Positions 7,720 to 15,343 of a stretch of 17,280 nucleotides of DNA are shown here, in pieces. Every line of letters begins with the position of its first letter. Position 1 is the stretch's first letter. This DNA comes from Actinomycetes bacterium (GTDB lineage: Bacteria > Actinomycetota > Acidimicrobiia > Acidimicrobiales > Acidimicrobiaceae), in NCBI GenBank assembly GCA_021819725.1, contig JAKAQR010000048.1, positions 1 through 17,280 of the forward strand, read 5' to 3'. The notes beneath the pieces are model-generated. The model saw nothing but the letters and a program-made list of their open reading frames with translations. It had not been told where the DNA came from and searched no databases. A program made the position numbers and the translations under genes.

Positions 7720-8097
7720 ATGACGCACAAGGACCAGCTTGCCAAGATGATCGATGACGCTATTGCGAAGACCAGGTCGTCCCAACGAGAAGTGGCCCGC
7801 CTAGCCGAGGTGGATGTCTCTAGCCTTAGTAGATGGAGGCGCGGACACCAGCGTTGCCCGGCCTACCGCGTAGAAAAATTGGCCTTGGCGCTGAGGTTGG
7901 ACGCTGCGGAGACAGAAACGATGCGAGACCTCGCCCTGAAGGCCGAAGCTGAAGAGCATAAGAACAAAGCTGCCCTACGATCTCTGGAGGCTCGTAGGGA
8001 CATCGACCAGCTCCAGCAGTCCGTCAAACGTTTGGAAGATCGGGTCACTCAGCTTGAGAAGATTGTTGGTTTGGCCCAGCAATCCTACCTTCAGTAA
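7720..8097 (+). CDS. XRE-like HTH protein with C-terminal coiled coil
   Basis: A protein of 125 residues from ATG 7720 (MTHKDQLAKMIDDAIAKTRS). The frame is open to an ATG at 7669 (142 residues), but the extra N-terminus is not HTH-like. The N-terminal half is a Cro/CI-type helix-turn-helix: SQREVARLAEVDVSSLSRWR with the following VEKLALALRLDAAE helix, typical of XRE regulators. The rest is a charged helix with heptads (LEARRDIDQLQQSVKRLEDR and VTQLEKIVGLA), a likely dimerising coiled coil. It is divergent from the recombinase operon, as expected for a repressor or copy-control protein of a mobile element. No clear Shine-Dalgarno is seen at either start. Confidence 0.7.
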   Translation: MTHKDQLAKMIDDAIAKTRSSQREVARLAEVDVSSLSRWRRGHQRCPAYRVEKLALALRLDAAETETMRDLALKAEAEEHKNKAALRSLEARRDIDQLQQSVKRLEDRVTQLEKIVGLAQQSYLQ

Positions 8098-8523
8098 AAG
8101 AGGTGGATCCAGGACATCAAGGCAAACTAGCCTAGCGCCGGCCTACAACGTCATGTGTTAACCACCCCCAACCAGCTTGTCTAGGGCGATTCAGGGCGCT
8201 ATGGAGTGCGTCACCTTCCAAGACGTACGATACATCGGTGGTTGGCGATTGAAAAGAGGAAGCTTCGGCCAGAGTGCATGGTTACCCTCATGGCAAATAG
8301 TCGGCGCACCTCTAACCACGCAGCCCGACATTAAAAACATATCATCCGGCAAGCCCATCACCACAACAGTCCGAGTGAATCAAGCCACTAGTTGGACAGC
8401 CCACATTGCAGCTGGGGTCCTGGCGCGGTCGCAATCTTGCCGTCACGGTTATCATAGCCGTGTCTCTGAAGAGGGCTACGGACGACACTTGTGAGACAGG
8501 TTGAAGCGGCCGGCGAGTTTGGG

Positions 8524-8580
8524 AAACCATCGCAACGATGGTTTGCGGAGTTAGAAAGGCAGGTTAATGGGGACATTATG
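8524..8580 (+). repeat. 57-base hairpin repeat, copy 2
   Basis: AAACCATCG (8524-8532), loop CAA, CGATGGTTT (8536-8544), then 36 more bases matching copy 1 at 1299-1355 without gaps. In one frame both copies read KPS-x-RWF-x-x-L, so a shared coding origin cannot be excluded. In this copy the frame is open for about 45 codons (8470-8607) and ends in TGA. Confidence 0.6.
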
Positions 8581-8966
8581 AAAGGGACACGACGCCAATC
8601 AAATTGACATCCTTTAGACCGAGCAAGATCTCTGAAATGCGGATAGGATTTTGTTCCACAGGGGTCCTCCAGTGATGAGTTATCGTTAATCCCATTCTGG
8701 CAGAGCCCCTGTGACCCTCCCAAACTCACCCCTGGTGCGTGGCTACACCTGACTAAATTCCCCACTTAAATCCGAAGTCCCAGTAATCCGATTGCGCGGT
8801 CCCTCGGTAGCTCAGCCTTCTATGGGGCGCGCAAGAATAACTTCTGTTTTTTTGGCTCCAGCTCGCGTGGGGCTGCGTAGGGTAGGCACTTCCTACGGGC
8901 ATTGGGGTAGCCGAGATTGAGGCTCAAAAGAAAGTTTCTGCCAACCGCGTCTCGCGCACTCTTAGG

Positions 8967-9002
8967 GGTGGCATATTTCGGCGAGAACAGGTGGCATATT
9001 TC
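8967..9002 (+). repeat. Two direct copies of GGTGGCATATTTC
   Basis: Two identical 13-base copies, at 8967-8979 and 8990-9002, 23 bases apart start to start, with GGCGAGAACA between. Multiple short direct repeats of this kind are found at the ends of IS21-family elements. No istA or istB is visible here, so at most this is an isolated end. Confidence 0.35.
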
Positions 9003-9274
9003 ACAGGAATACGCAGCCTTCTCCCTCGGCTTCCTCTCGCGCGTCTTTATACCGGCTTCCCACTCAGCTGTGTATGGATTCCTCCTTGTCCTGCGAATCT
9101 CGGAACAGGAAAGCTAAATACTGTGGTCCGGCGCGTTCGTCAATAACACCGCGAACAATAGGCATTATGCCACGCACAGAACTATTGGCCCGGTTCAGAG
9201 ACTATGTCGCGATTTGAAAACTTGTGTCCAGTCTCGATCCAAGTGGCCACAATTTCGCTAAACACGTAACCCTT

Positions 9275-9289
9275 CTGTGACGATCACAG
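9275..9289 (-). repeat. Small palindrome over the lipoprotein stop codon
   Basis: CTGTGA and TCACAG arms around a 3-base loop include the TGA stop of the lipoprotein gene. With six base pairs and no U-run, it is a weak terminator at best. Confidence 0.35.
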
Positions 9290-10171
9290 CCCTTTAAAGC
9301 TAGTGACTGTCTTGGCTGACGCTGGCGTCTTGACTGTGAACTTCACGCCGTAGTTGCTGTATTGTTGCTGAACGGCTAGGTCGAAGTGGTATTTGGTGGG
9401 AGACCCCTTGACTGGGGCGAAGGTGGATGCGAAGACAGCGGCAACGCTCGCAACGCGGTTATTGCTCTTGGCGATATCGATGGTGACTGTGGCGGTGCCA
9501 GTCATTTGATACAGGGACAACGTCTTGGATAGCGCCGTAGCTAGCACTCCATTCGATGTGGACAGTGCCTTAATCAGTTTTGGATACGATATCGACGCCG
9601 TATAGACGTTTACGGCTTGGCCTCCGACCGTGGATGACCCACTTGCTGAGATCTTAGCATCGTTGATGAGGGCCGGGAGCAGGCTAGATTGTGCGCTCGT
9701 TGTGATCGTGGGCGAAACGGATGACGACGATGCACTGTTGAGTTCAGAGAAATAGTTGGATAGAGACATAACCTTCCAACCCGGAGTGACGCTAACACCG
9801 GACAGATGTATACCACCTGCATTGATGTAGACGTTATTGTTTTTGACCAGAGTTAGCAAACTGCCTTCGCTTTTACCGAGAACCGACAGATTCTCGGTCA
9901 GAGATGCGTAGCTGCCACTGGTGTGAGACGGATCGCTATACACGTCCCCAGAGATGGTGCTACCACCATATCCCTTTTTGTTGACGGTGATGTTGACCGT
10001 CTCGTTTAGATGAAACGACGTTGGGGACGCCCCTGCCACACGATATGCAGCATCCACCGCTGCTTGAGGCGATAGGTGAGCTGTACTAATAATAGCGCTT
10101 GTGCTTCCACAGGCGGACAGCAGCAGCGGCAAGGCCACGACTGCGGTCGCGGGGAGAATGATACGGCGCAT
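9284..10171 (-). CDS. Secreted lipoprotein, LppX/LprG-like
   Basis: A protein of 295 residues from ATG 10171. I chose this start because AAGGAG (10183-10188) lies 11 bases before it and because it gives a classic lipoprotein signal peptide: MRR, a hydrophobic stretch, then the lipobox LLSAC with the lipidated Cys at residue 21. The frame is open to 10234, but the extra residues would precede the signal. The mature part is Ser/Thr-rich with alternating beta strands, and contains an LVKNNNVYINAGG-type segment, a GWKVMSLSNYF segment and a late SNNRVASVAAVFA strand. This pattern recalls actinobacterial LppX/LprAFG lipoproteins, which fold as a half-barrel holding lipid. The family assignment is inference; the lipoprotein status is well supported. 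It appears to be monocistronic. Confidence 0.75.
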   Translation of the reverse strand: MRRIILPATAVVALPLLLSACGSTSAIISTAHLSPQAAVDAAYRVAGASPTSFHLNETVNITVNKKGYGGSTISGDVYSDPSHTSGSYASLTENLSVLGKSEGSLLTLVKNNNVYINAGGIHLSGVSVTPGWKVMSLSNYFSELNSASSSSVSPTITTSAQSSLLPALINDAKISASGSSTVGGQAVNVYTASISYPKLIKALSTSNGVLATALSKTLSLYQMTGTATVTIDIAKSNNRVASVAAVFASTFAPVKGSPTKYHFDLAVQQQYSNYGVKFTVKTPASAKTVTSFKGL

Positions 10172-10232
10172 CGAGTCAAAAGCTCCTTCCATGTACTGGC
10201 TCCGCGAATAGCTCGCGCTGCCCTTACATGTC

Positions 10233-10290
10233 ATTGTAGAAGATCTGCGAAGTAGAGGTGAAGATCATCCGAGTAGTCACGAATGATCTT
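10233..10290 (-). promoter_or_regulatory. Lipoprotein promoter with overlapping dyad
   Basis: On the minus strand TACAAT (10233-10238) is a good -10 box, with TTCACC (10257-10262) as a fair -35 at 18-base spacing. This gives a leader of about 55 bases to ATG 10171. A perfect 8-base inverted repeat, AAGATCAT (10261-10268) and ATGATCTT (10283-10290), with 14 bases between, abuts the -35. That is a suitable place for an activator or repressor. Confidence 0.45.
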
Positions 10291-11586
10291 TGCCCTAACC
10301 TAACCCCTCGCAAACACACACCCGCACTCACGTGGCCGGGGTCCCCAACAGGCCATTGAGATTTTTGCCGCCTTCCACCGCCCGTTTTCCGCCAGAATCA
10401 TCTGCTCCCAGCACGATGCTCCGCATTCACCGCTCCTTCGGCTCGATCTCACTACCTTCGGCAGTAGTACGCAGCTACGCCGGAAGACAGCTCACCCAGC
10501 CGACGATAGAACACACGCTTTGACTCATATGATGGCAACAATACACAACGGATAGTGAAAACAATCGACCTATTTGACCCCGGTACAGCCGAGGCAATTT
10601 GCACCAACATGCTTCGCTGTTACCATTTAACCTCGGCTCCATCCTTCCCCACATCAGCATCATCCGTAGTACACCAGCACATCAACGATGAGATCGGAGG
10701 AGCCAAAGAGCTCGGAGAACGAAAGCCAACAAACCCGTGGTCAGCATGGCAGTGGAAAGGAGCGAGCCGAAATGATTCAGCACAAGTCGGATGGCGAGGG
10801 TCGTGGCTACCGGGCATCGACAAGCTCGACTACGCCCACGAACCGCACAGCCAGCATGCGGCTGCGGCAACTGAGGAGGACGCTGGGCTTTGCTCCTCGC
10901 TAAACCGGAGGGCAACTCTCACCGGATCATTCCAAGCCCATGGATCAGGTAGGGGCAGGAATTCCTCAACGAAGGTCGAGGTATTCGCATAGGCAAATCG
11001 GTCGGCACTGACAAACTCACGCGGCCCTACGTCGGTCGCTCAACGAAGGTCGAGGCATTCCTCTTCGGAAGTCCAATTTACCGGGAACGTCGATTAACGT
11101 GGTCCGGGCCCTTGTCAACGCTTCGCATGTGCCCTCGCGGACGCCAATGCATCACTCGGGGTCGCTGTGGGTCGCTTGCCCTTCGGTGTAGAGGTCTTTC
11201 ACCTCCTCTTTGCCGGTTTATCCTGGCACTATCGGGAACTTCTGTCTATTGGAAGAAATAATATGCCTCCCATCTCGGTGAGAGTGCATCAGAGGACAAA
11301 GCTCTTGTCGTCGAAGATCCAGATATCGTTAAGTAAATGAGGGTTCTCTTCGCCACCCATCTCTTCCGTATCGCTCTCAATGAACTCGATCGACACTTCG
11401 TTCGACAATCGTTTCTATGGTCAACAAGACCTCGCGATGTGAGCCTGGACGGCGGTAGTATAAGGAGGTGTGCGTAATCGCGACAGATCATTCCCGCGAC
11501 AACTGCGACCAGCCATGGATGGCTCGCTGCACACTACAGAATCCAGCGCCGCGCTGTGCTACAGAACGGCTCCAAGCGGAAACAAC
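10291..11586. other. Gene-free stretch
   Basis: No ORF here has a ribosome site plus a protein-like composition. The longest (10555-10992, plus) reads as low-complexity mixed residues and overlaps open frames on both strands. A 21-base direct repeat, TCAACGAAGGTCGAGG then (T/C)ATTC, occurs at 10966-10986 and 11040-11060. The GC content and broken frames suggest decayed coding DNA of unknown origin. Confidence 0.4.
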
Positions 11587-11725
11587 CTACTCACGATGCT
11601 TTGCAATGGCTTGATCGGGTGGATGCATCTTGCCATTCATGTGATTTCCTCCCATATCTATTTTGGTCGGTCTTCGCATATTTCGGGTGGATCGTATAGA
11701 AGTTCACCACTCCACTATGGTCTAC
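11587..11725 (-). pseudogene. IS3-family left end and orfA relic, copy C
   Basis: Reading the minus strand, an IS-end motif like that at 942-975 (GTGGAGTGGTGAAC and GATCCACC, about 11725-11685) is followed by GACCAAAATAGATATGGGAG, then ATG at 11640. The short frame MNGKMHPPDQAIAKHRE ends in TAG at 11587. It matches the leader and first codons of the relic at 942-1165 but lacks that copy's extra C and early stop. Beyond 11587 I cannot follow the transposase. It lies head-out immediately upstream of the membrane-protein gene at 11753. Confidence 0.65.
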
Positions 11726-11752
11726 GCAAATCAACCATGAAAGAGATATTCC

Positions 11753-13888
11753 TTGGCAGTTACAAACGCTAAAACAGATGCCTTGTTTACACGATCCCCG
11801 TCGCGTTTCCTGCTAGCTATCCTGATCTACCTCGGGCTCATAACGATCATCTTCCGTTTGGATGAACACGACTTCCTCCGTCAAATGATTGACGCCGGTA
11901 GCGATCCCAACATATTCCTGTTCTTTTTGAAATGGTGGCCTTACGCACTAGCCCATCATCATGATCCCTTTCAGCTAACATCACTTACACATCCCTATAC
12001 GTACAACGCCGCATGGATGACGTCGATACCGGCATTGGCATTGCTCACTGCACCGGTCACCTACTTCTTCGGCCCCATAGCAAGCTGGAATATTCTGGTC
12101 CTCGGCGCCCTTTTCCTCTCTTCGTTCACTATGTTTTCACTGACATGGATCATTACCTACGATCTGCTAGGCGCCTTGGTCAGTGGACTTATCTTCGGCT
12201 TTAGCACATACCAGTTTGCCGAATTAGTCCATATTAACCTCATCTTCGCATTTCCTCTTCCGCTGATCGGATTGTTAGTAACACAGTTACATAGAGGAGT
12301 TCTATCAAAGCGCTGGTTTGTCGTTAGCACAGCCATGACGCTAGCTTTTCTAGCCTATACTTCGACCGAACTATTACTAACCTACACCGTAAGTATATCA
12401 TTGTTCCTTCTCATAATATTAGAGTGGGACCGACGCGTATTCTTAAACCTATTACAGCCATATTATCATGAGCTCATTCTTACTCTGTTGGCTGCCGGCA
12501 TCTTAACAAGTCCACTCATTTGGTACATTGTTCGGGGAATCACTGTCGCCTCATCTAGTATCAACTCACCAACCACTTACTCGACAGATATCGTGAATCT
12601 CGTAGTGCCCACCCAGGTAACGGCACTGGGTGGCAATATCTTCGCTCCCATTTCAGCCCACTTTAGCGGCAATGCGACAGAGCAAACTGCCTATATTGGG
12701 GTTGTACTTCTCGGCCTAACCTCTGTCTCCCTTATCCGGGAATCAAAGAAGAGCCGATGGGTTCGTCCTATAGGGTTGGCGATGTTGGTTATCTTGATTC
12801 TCTCCCTCGGGCCACGCCTCCATGTTGCGGGAACTGTGACCGGGATACCGCTACCTTGGGCAGTGTTTAGTCGGCTTCCTTTCCTAGACAACGTATTACC
12901 TGCTCGCCTCATGCTCTACGTTTGGTTCCTTCTTGCGCTATGGATAGGGATTTGGTTTTCACTCTCGATAGGATGGCGCACGCGTTTGATCAGGGGCGTC
13001 CTCATACTTGTTGGTGTTTCTATGCTGATTCCTGCCGCATCCGACATCTACTGGGTGCGGCCACCGCTCTCATTCACCGGAAGCCATAAGTTAGCTGCGC
13101 TGAGATCACTCTCTGGTGGCGTGGTACGACTACCAGGTAGCCCAGCCAGTCTACCATTTCAAGACAGCTATCTCACTGCTCTCCTTTCCCTCGCTTCAAA
13201 CTTTCACCTGAGCGCGACCACGGTCCCATGGAGCTACAATGTCTATCCTCACGACAATCAACTAAACCAGTGGCCTATAGAACTAAGCGCTGGGCCAACC
13301 AACTTAAAGCCGCATGTGGTAGAACAAGTCGCGGCATTTGTCGATGCTTACCGGGACCGCTACGTAGCAATTTATACCGGCAATCACCGTTGGAGAGCCC
13401 AGCTCACCCTTCTGGGTTGGAAACACTTTCAAGTCGGATCAATCCTTGTGTACCAGGTGCCGCACATACTCTTGCATGAGTATGCCAACTACGGTCTGAT
13501 ACACGCCAGCGTAGATTACTACCTGAGCGCACTAGAGCAAGTCGAGACGTCTTTGACATGCTATTTTAGCAAAGGCCGCTCACTTGGCACCCTGGACCCA
13601 TCAACGATGGCCAGGGCAGCCTGTGCATCACAAAGACTTGTCAACCAAGGCGATATTGCAAGCAATTGGATGGCTAATGGCATTTGGGTCGGCACCTACT
13701 CAGGTGAAATAGCGATAGGAATGCAAACTACTGGGAAAGTTGCACACGCCGTCTTCACCCACTTCCATCGATCAAGCACCATATATTACTTTGACCCTAA
13801 CCCGCACAAAGAGAAATTCAACTCGTTACCGGAGTTAGAAGAGGGAACCTACCTCATTTTGTTAAGTAATAAATCCCTTAGACACTAG
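11753..13888 (+). CDS. Multi-pass membrane protein, GT-C glycosyltransferase-like
   Basis: A protein of 711 residues from TTG 11753. This is the first possible start after an in-frame TGA at 11738, with AAAGAGA about eight bases upstream. Roughly eleven membrane helices fill residues 19-430 (for example FLLAILIYLGLITIIF at 19-34), followed by a ~280-residue soluble C-terminal domain. The segment DPNIFLFFLKWWPYALAHHH then DPF (51-73), the motif SLGPRLHV (351-358), and the later PLPWAVFSRLPFLDNVLPAR (367-385) are the pattern of a large actinobacterial family of polytopic proteins with a GT-C-type layout. These are thought to move sugars from polyprenyl carriers outside the membrane; acceptor and sugar are unknown. 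In that family the first loop normally has a GD or DP acidic site, here SDP. No partner gene is adjacent, and relics of insertion sequences lie on both sides. The function is inferred. Confidence 0.65.
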   Translation: MAVTNAKTDALFTRSPSRFLLAILIYLGLITIIFRLDEHDFLRQMIDAGSDPNIFLFFLKWWPYALAHHHDPFQLTSLTHPYTYNAAWMTSIPALALLTAPVTYFFGPIASWNILVLGALFLSSFTMFSLTWIITYDLLGALVSGLIFGFSTYQFAELVHINLIFAFPLPLIGLLVTQLHRGVLSKRWFVVSTAMTLAFLAYTSTELLLTYTVSISLFLLIILEWDRRVFLNLLQPYYHELILTLLAAGILTSPLIWYIVRGITVASSSINSPTTYSTDIVNLVVPTQVTALGGNIFAPISAHFSGNATEQTAYIGVVLLGLTSVSLIRESKKSRWVRPIGLAMLVILILSLGPRLHVAGTVTGIPLPWAVFSRLPFLDNVLPARLMLYVWFLLALWIGIWFSLSIGWRTRLIRGVLILVGVSMLIPAASDIYWVRPPLSFTGSHKLAALRSLSGGVVRLPGSPASLPFQDSYLTALLSLASNFHLSATTVPWSYNVYPHDNQLNQWPIELSAGPTNLKPHVVEQVAAFVDAYRDRYVAIYTGNHRWRAQLTLLGWKHFQVGSILVYQVPHILLHEYANYGLIHASVDYYLSALEQVETSLTCYFSKGRSLGTLDPSTMARAACASQRLVNQGDIASNWMANGIWVGTYSGEIAIGMQTTGKVAHAVFTHFHRSSTIYYFDPNPHKEKFNSLPELEEGTYLILLSNKSLRH

Positions 13889-14009
13889 CGAACACCACGA
13901 GTGGGATCGCCACAAAACATATGTGTGTCTACGGTGTGACATCTGCTGCGGAAGGTGGAGTGGTTGGAGCGGTGAACCCCATGCGATCCACCTCGATAGA
14001 GGACAGAGC
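13889..14009. other. Spacer with IS-end motif, copy B
   Basis: After the membrane-protein stop there is no hairpin with a T-run. The segment 13951-13994 carries the IS-end motif (AGGTGGA at 13953-13959, TCCACCT at 13987-13993) with a GGAGCGGTGAACCCCATG core, in the same orientation as copy A. Here the orfA leader does not follow. Instead the sequence joins directly, after about 15 bases, to the truncated peptidase fragment. Confidence 0.5.
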
Positions 14010-14440
14010 GTATTCAGGATTTGTAAAGGTGACTGGCGAATACGGTGACAGCGTGCTCACAACGCCATTGATCTGAGTGGCTTCTACGATCCATTCAGCC
14101 GAGGTACCTGGGCCGTAGTGCTAATAGGTAGTGAATGTGCAGAATGAATGCAGCATGACACGATGATCGTATTGTCGATGGCATAATAAATCTCCCAGAG
14201 GTCCAGAGTCGTGGTTTTGTAGATGTTGATGCTGCCCTGCGCTCTCCATGATGGATGTCATTTCGTCTGTGTAGCGGGGAGTATCTCCCACCACGGTTGG
14301 ATCGAGAACTCATTAGTACCGACAATTGGAGTCTCTGCAATTCCAGCCTGGATGAGGTCGCTGTTGCCGTCCACCGTCAATACCTACCCATTCCGACATC
14401 GCGCAGTATTGACTCGGTGTATCCGTTGTACCCTGATTTT
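14010..14440 (-). pseudogene. G1 peptidase gene fragment, outer copy
   Basis: The minus strand resembles the catalytic domain of the intact peptidase at 15224-17280, from the QGTTDTLSQYCAMSEWVGID region to AEWIVEATQINGVVS and on to NPEY. The middle is a different, frameshifted paralogue (it reads DLWEIYYAIDNT where the intact gene reads DLWGIEVLDNT). The C-terminal tail and stop are missing because the fragment ends at the IS-like junction at 14010. Confidence 0.7.
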
Positions 14441-14676
14441 GACGTCACTTGCTACGGAAATGCGGCTAAATCAGTCGATCGCGGGCCCACTTTGGTCGAT
14501 TGTTTCAACCATGCAAGTCTTGAGACACACGTATTTGCTTTGTACGGCCATTTCTATCAGCCATAGCTCACCGTGAAGGAATTATTGGATATATTAGATG
14601 GAGAAGAAACAACGCTTCCGTTTTGGACCATGAATACTTCCGTCTGCTGATCGACACCACCAGACGGCGCAAGGTT
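14010..14676. repeat. 667-base tandem unit 1
   Basis: This unit is followed directly by unit 2 (14677-15343), apparently identical over its whole length by eye; three ORF shadows recur unchanged at an offset of 667. The next ~110 bases (15344-15453) of the intact gene match the start of the unit again, which explains how unequal crossing-over could have made the duplication. Confidence 0.85.
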
Positions 14677-15107
14677 GTATTCAGGATTTGTAAAGGTGAC
14701 TGGCGAATACGGTGACAGCGTGCTCACAACGCCATTGATCTGAGTGGCTTCTACGATCCATTCAGCCGAGGTACCTGGGCCGTAGTGCTAATAGGTAGTG
14801 AATGTGCAGAATGAATGCAGCATGACACGATGATCGTATTGTCGATGGCATAATAAATCTCCCAGAGGTCCAGAGTCGTGGTTTTGTAGATGTTGATGCT
14901 GCCCTGCGCTCTCCATGATGGATGTCATTTCGTCTGTGTAGCGGGGAGTATCTCCCACCACGGTTGGATCGAGAACTCATTAGTACCGACAATTGGAGTC
15001 TCTGCAATTCCAGCCTGGATGAGGTCGCTGTTGCCGTCCACCGTCAATACCTACCCATTCCGACATCGCGCAGTATTGACTCGGTGTATCCGTTGTACCC
15101 TGATTTT
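14557..15107 (-). pseudogene. G1 peptidase gene fragment, inner copy
   Basis: The same fragment as the outer copy, but here it keeps the C-terminal tail (NLAPSGGVDQQTEVFMVQNG and on to FTVSYG) and the TGA stop at 14557. It retains the Gln-bearing SIQPWWEILP stretch and the AEWIVEA stretch, but between them it is diverged and frameshifted. It cannot give an active enzyme. The tail is identical to that of the intact gene. Confidence 0.7.
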
Positions 15108-15343
15108 GACGTCACTTGCTACGGAAATGCGGCTAAATCAGTCGATCGCGGGCCCACTTTGGTCGATTGTTTCAACCATGCAAGTCTTGAGACACACGTA
15201 TTTGCTTTGTACGGCCATTTCTATCAGCCATAGCTCACCGTGAAGGAATTATTGGATATATTAGATGGAGAAGAAACAACGCTTCCGTTTTGGACCATGA
15301 ATACTTCCGTCTGCTGATCGACACCACCAGACGGCGCAAGGTT
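14677..15343. repeat. 667-base tandem unit 2
   Basis: The second unit of the direct tandem duplication. Its last 120 bases (15224-15343) are the true 3' end of the intact peptidase gene, so the duplication boundary lies inside that gene. Confidence 0.85.

Larger units (their letters stand above)
8098..9283. other. Gene-free stretch with relic repeats
   Basis: Short ORFs occur on both strands but overlap one another and lack ribosome sites and family resemblance. Recognisable items are the second hairpin repeat (8524-8580), an inverted pair CACAGGGG (8657-8664) and CCCCTGTG (8706-8713), and a direct repeat GGTGGCATATTTC (8967-8979 and 8990-9002). I read it as eroded mobile-element debris. Confidence 0.5.

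Noticed and set aside
8099..8108. GAGGTGGATC after the HTH gene, matching one arm of the IS-end motif
   Set aside because: Only ten bases match and the rest of the motif is absent.
8177..8494. 105-residue plus-strand ORF and overlapping 125-residue minus-strand ORF (8388-8765)
   Set aside because: No ribosome site, rare start, mixed low-information composition, and they overlap each other.
8657..8713. Inverted pair CACAGGGG and CCCCTGTG
   Set aside because: Only eight bases with a 41-base gap. It is not supported by a second copy or a neighbouring recombinase site.
8806..8815. GGTAGCTCAG, the D-arm string of many tRNAs
   Set aside because: No matching D-stem partner, no TTC-arm (GGTTCGAATCC-like) downstream and no pairing acceptor ends, so I do not call a tRNA.
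10555..10992. 145-residue ORF in the gap between the lipoprotein and membrane-protein genes
   Set aside because: No family resemblance or ribosome site, and open frames exist on both strands here, as expected by chance at this composition.
10966..11060. Two copies of a 21-base repeat 74 bases apart, considered as a CRISPR-like start
   Set aside because: Only two copies with one mismatch, no third unit, no leader and no cas genes.
14095..15243. Identical short ORFs on both strands within the tandem units (81, 117 and 103 residues, each twice)
   Set aside because: They are shadows of the dead peptidase fragment. Their recurrence comes from the DNA duplication, not from gene conservation.
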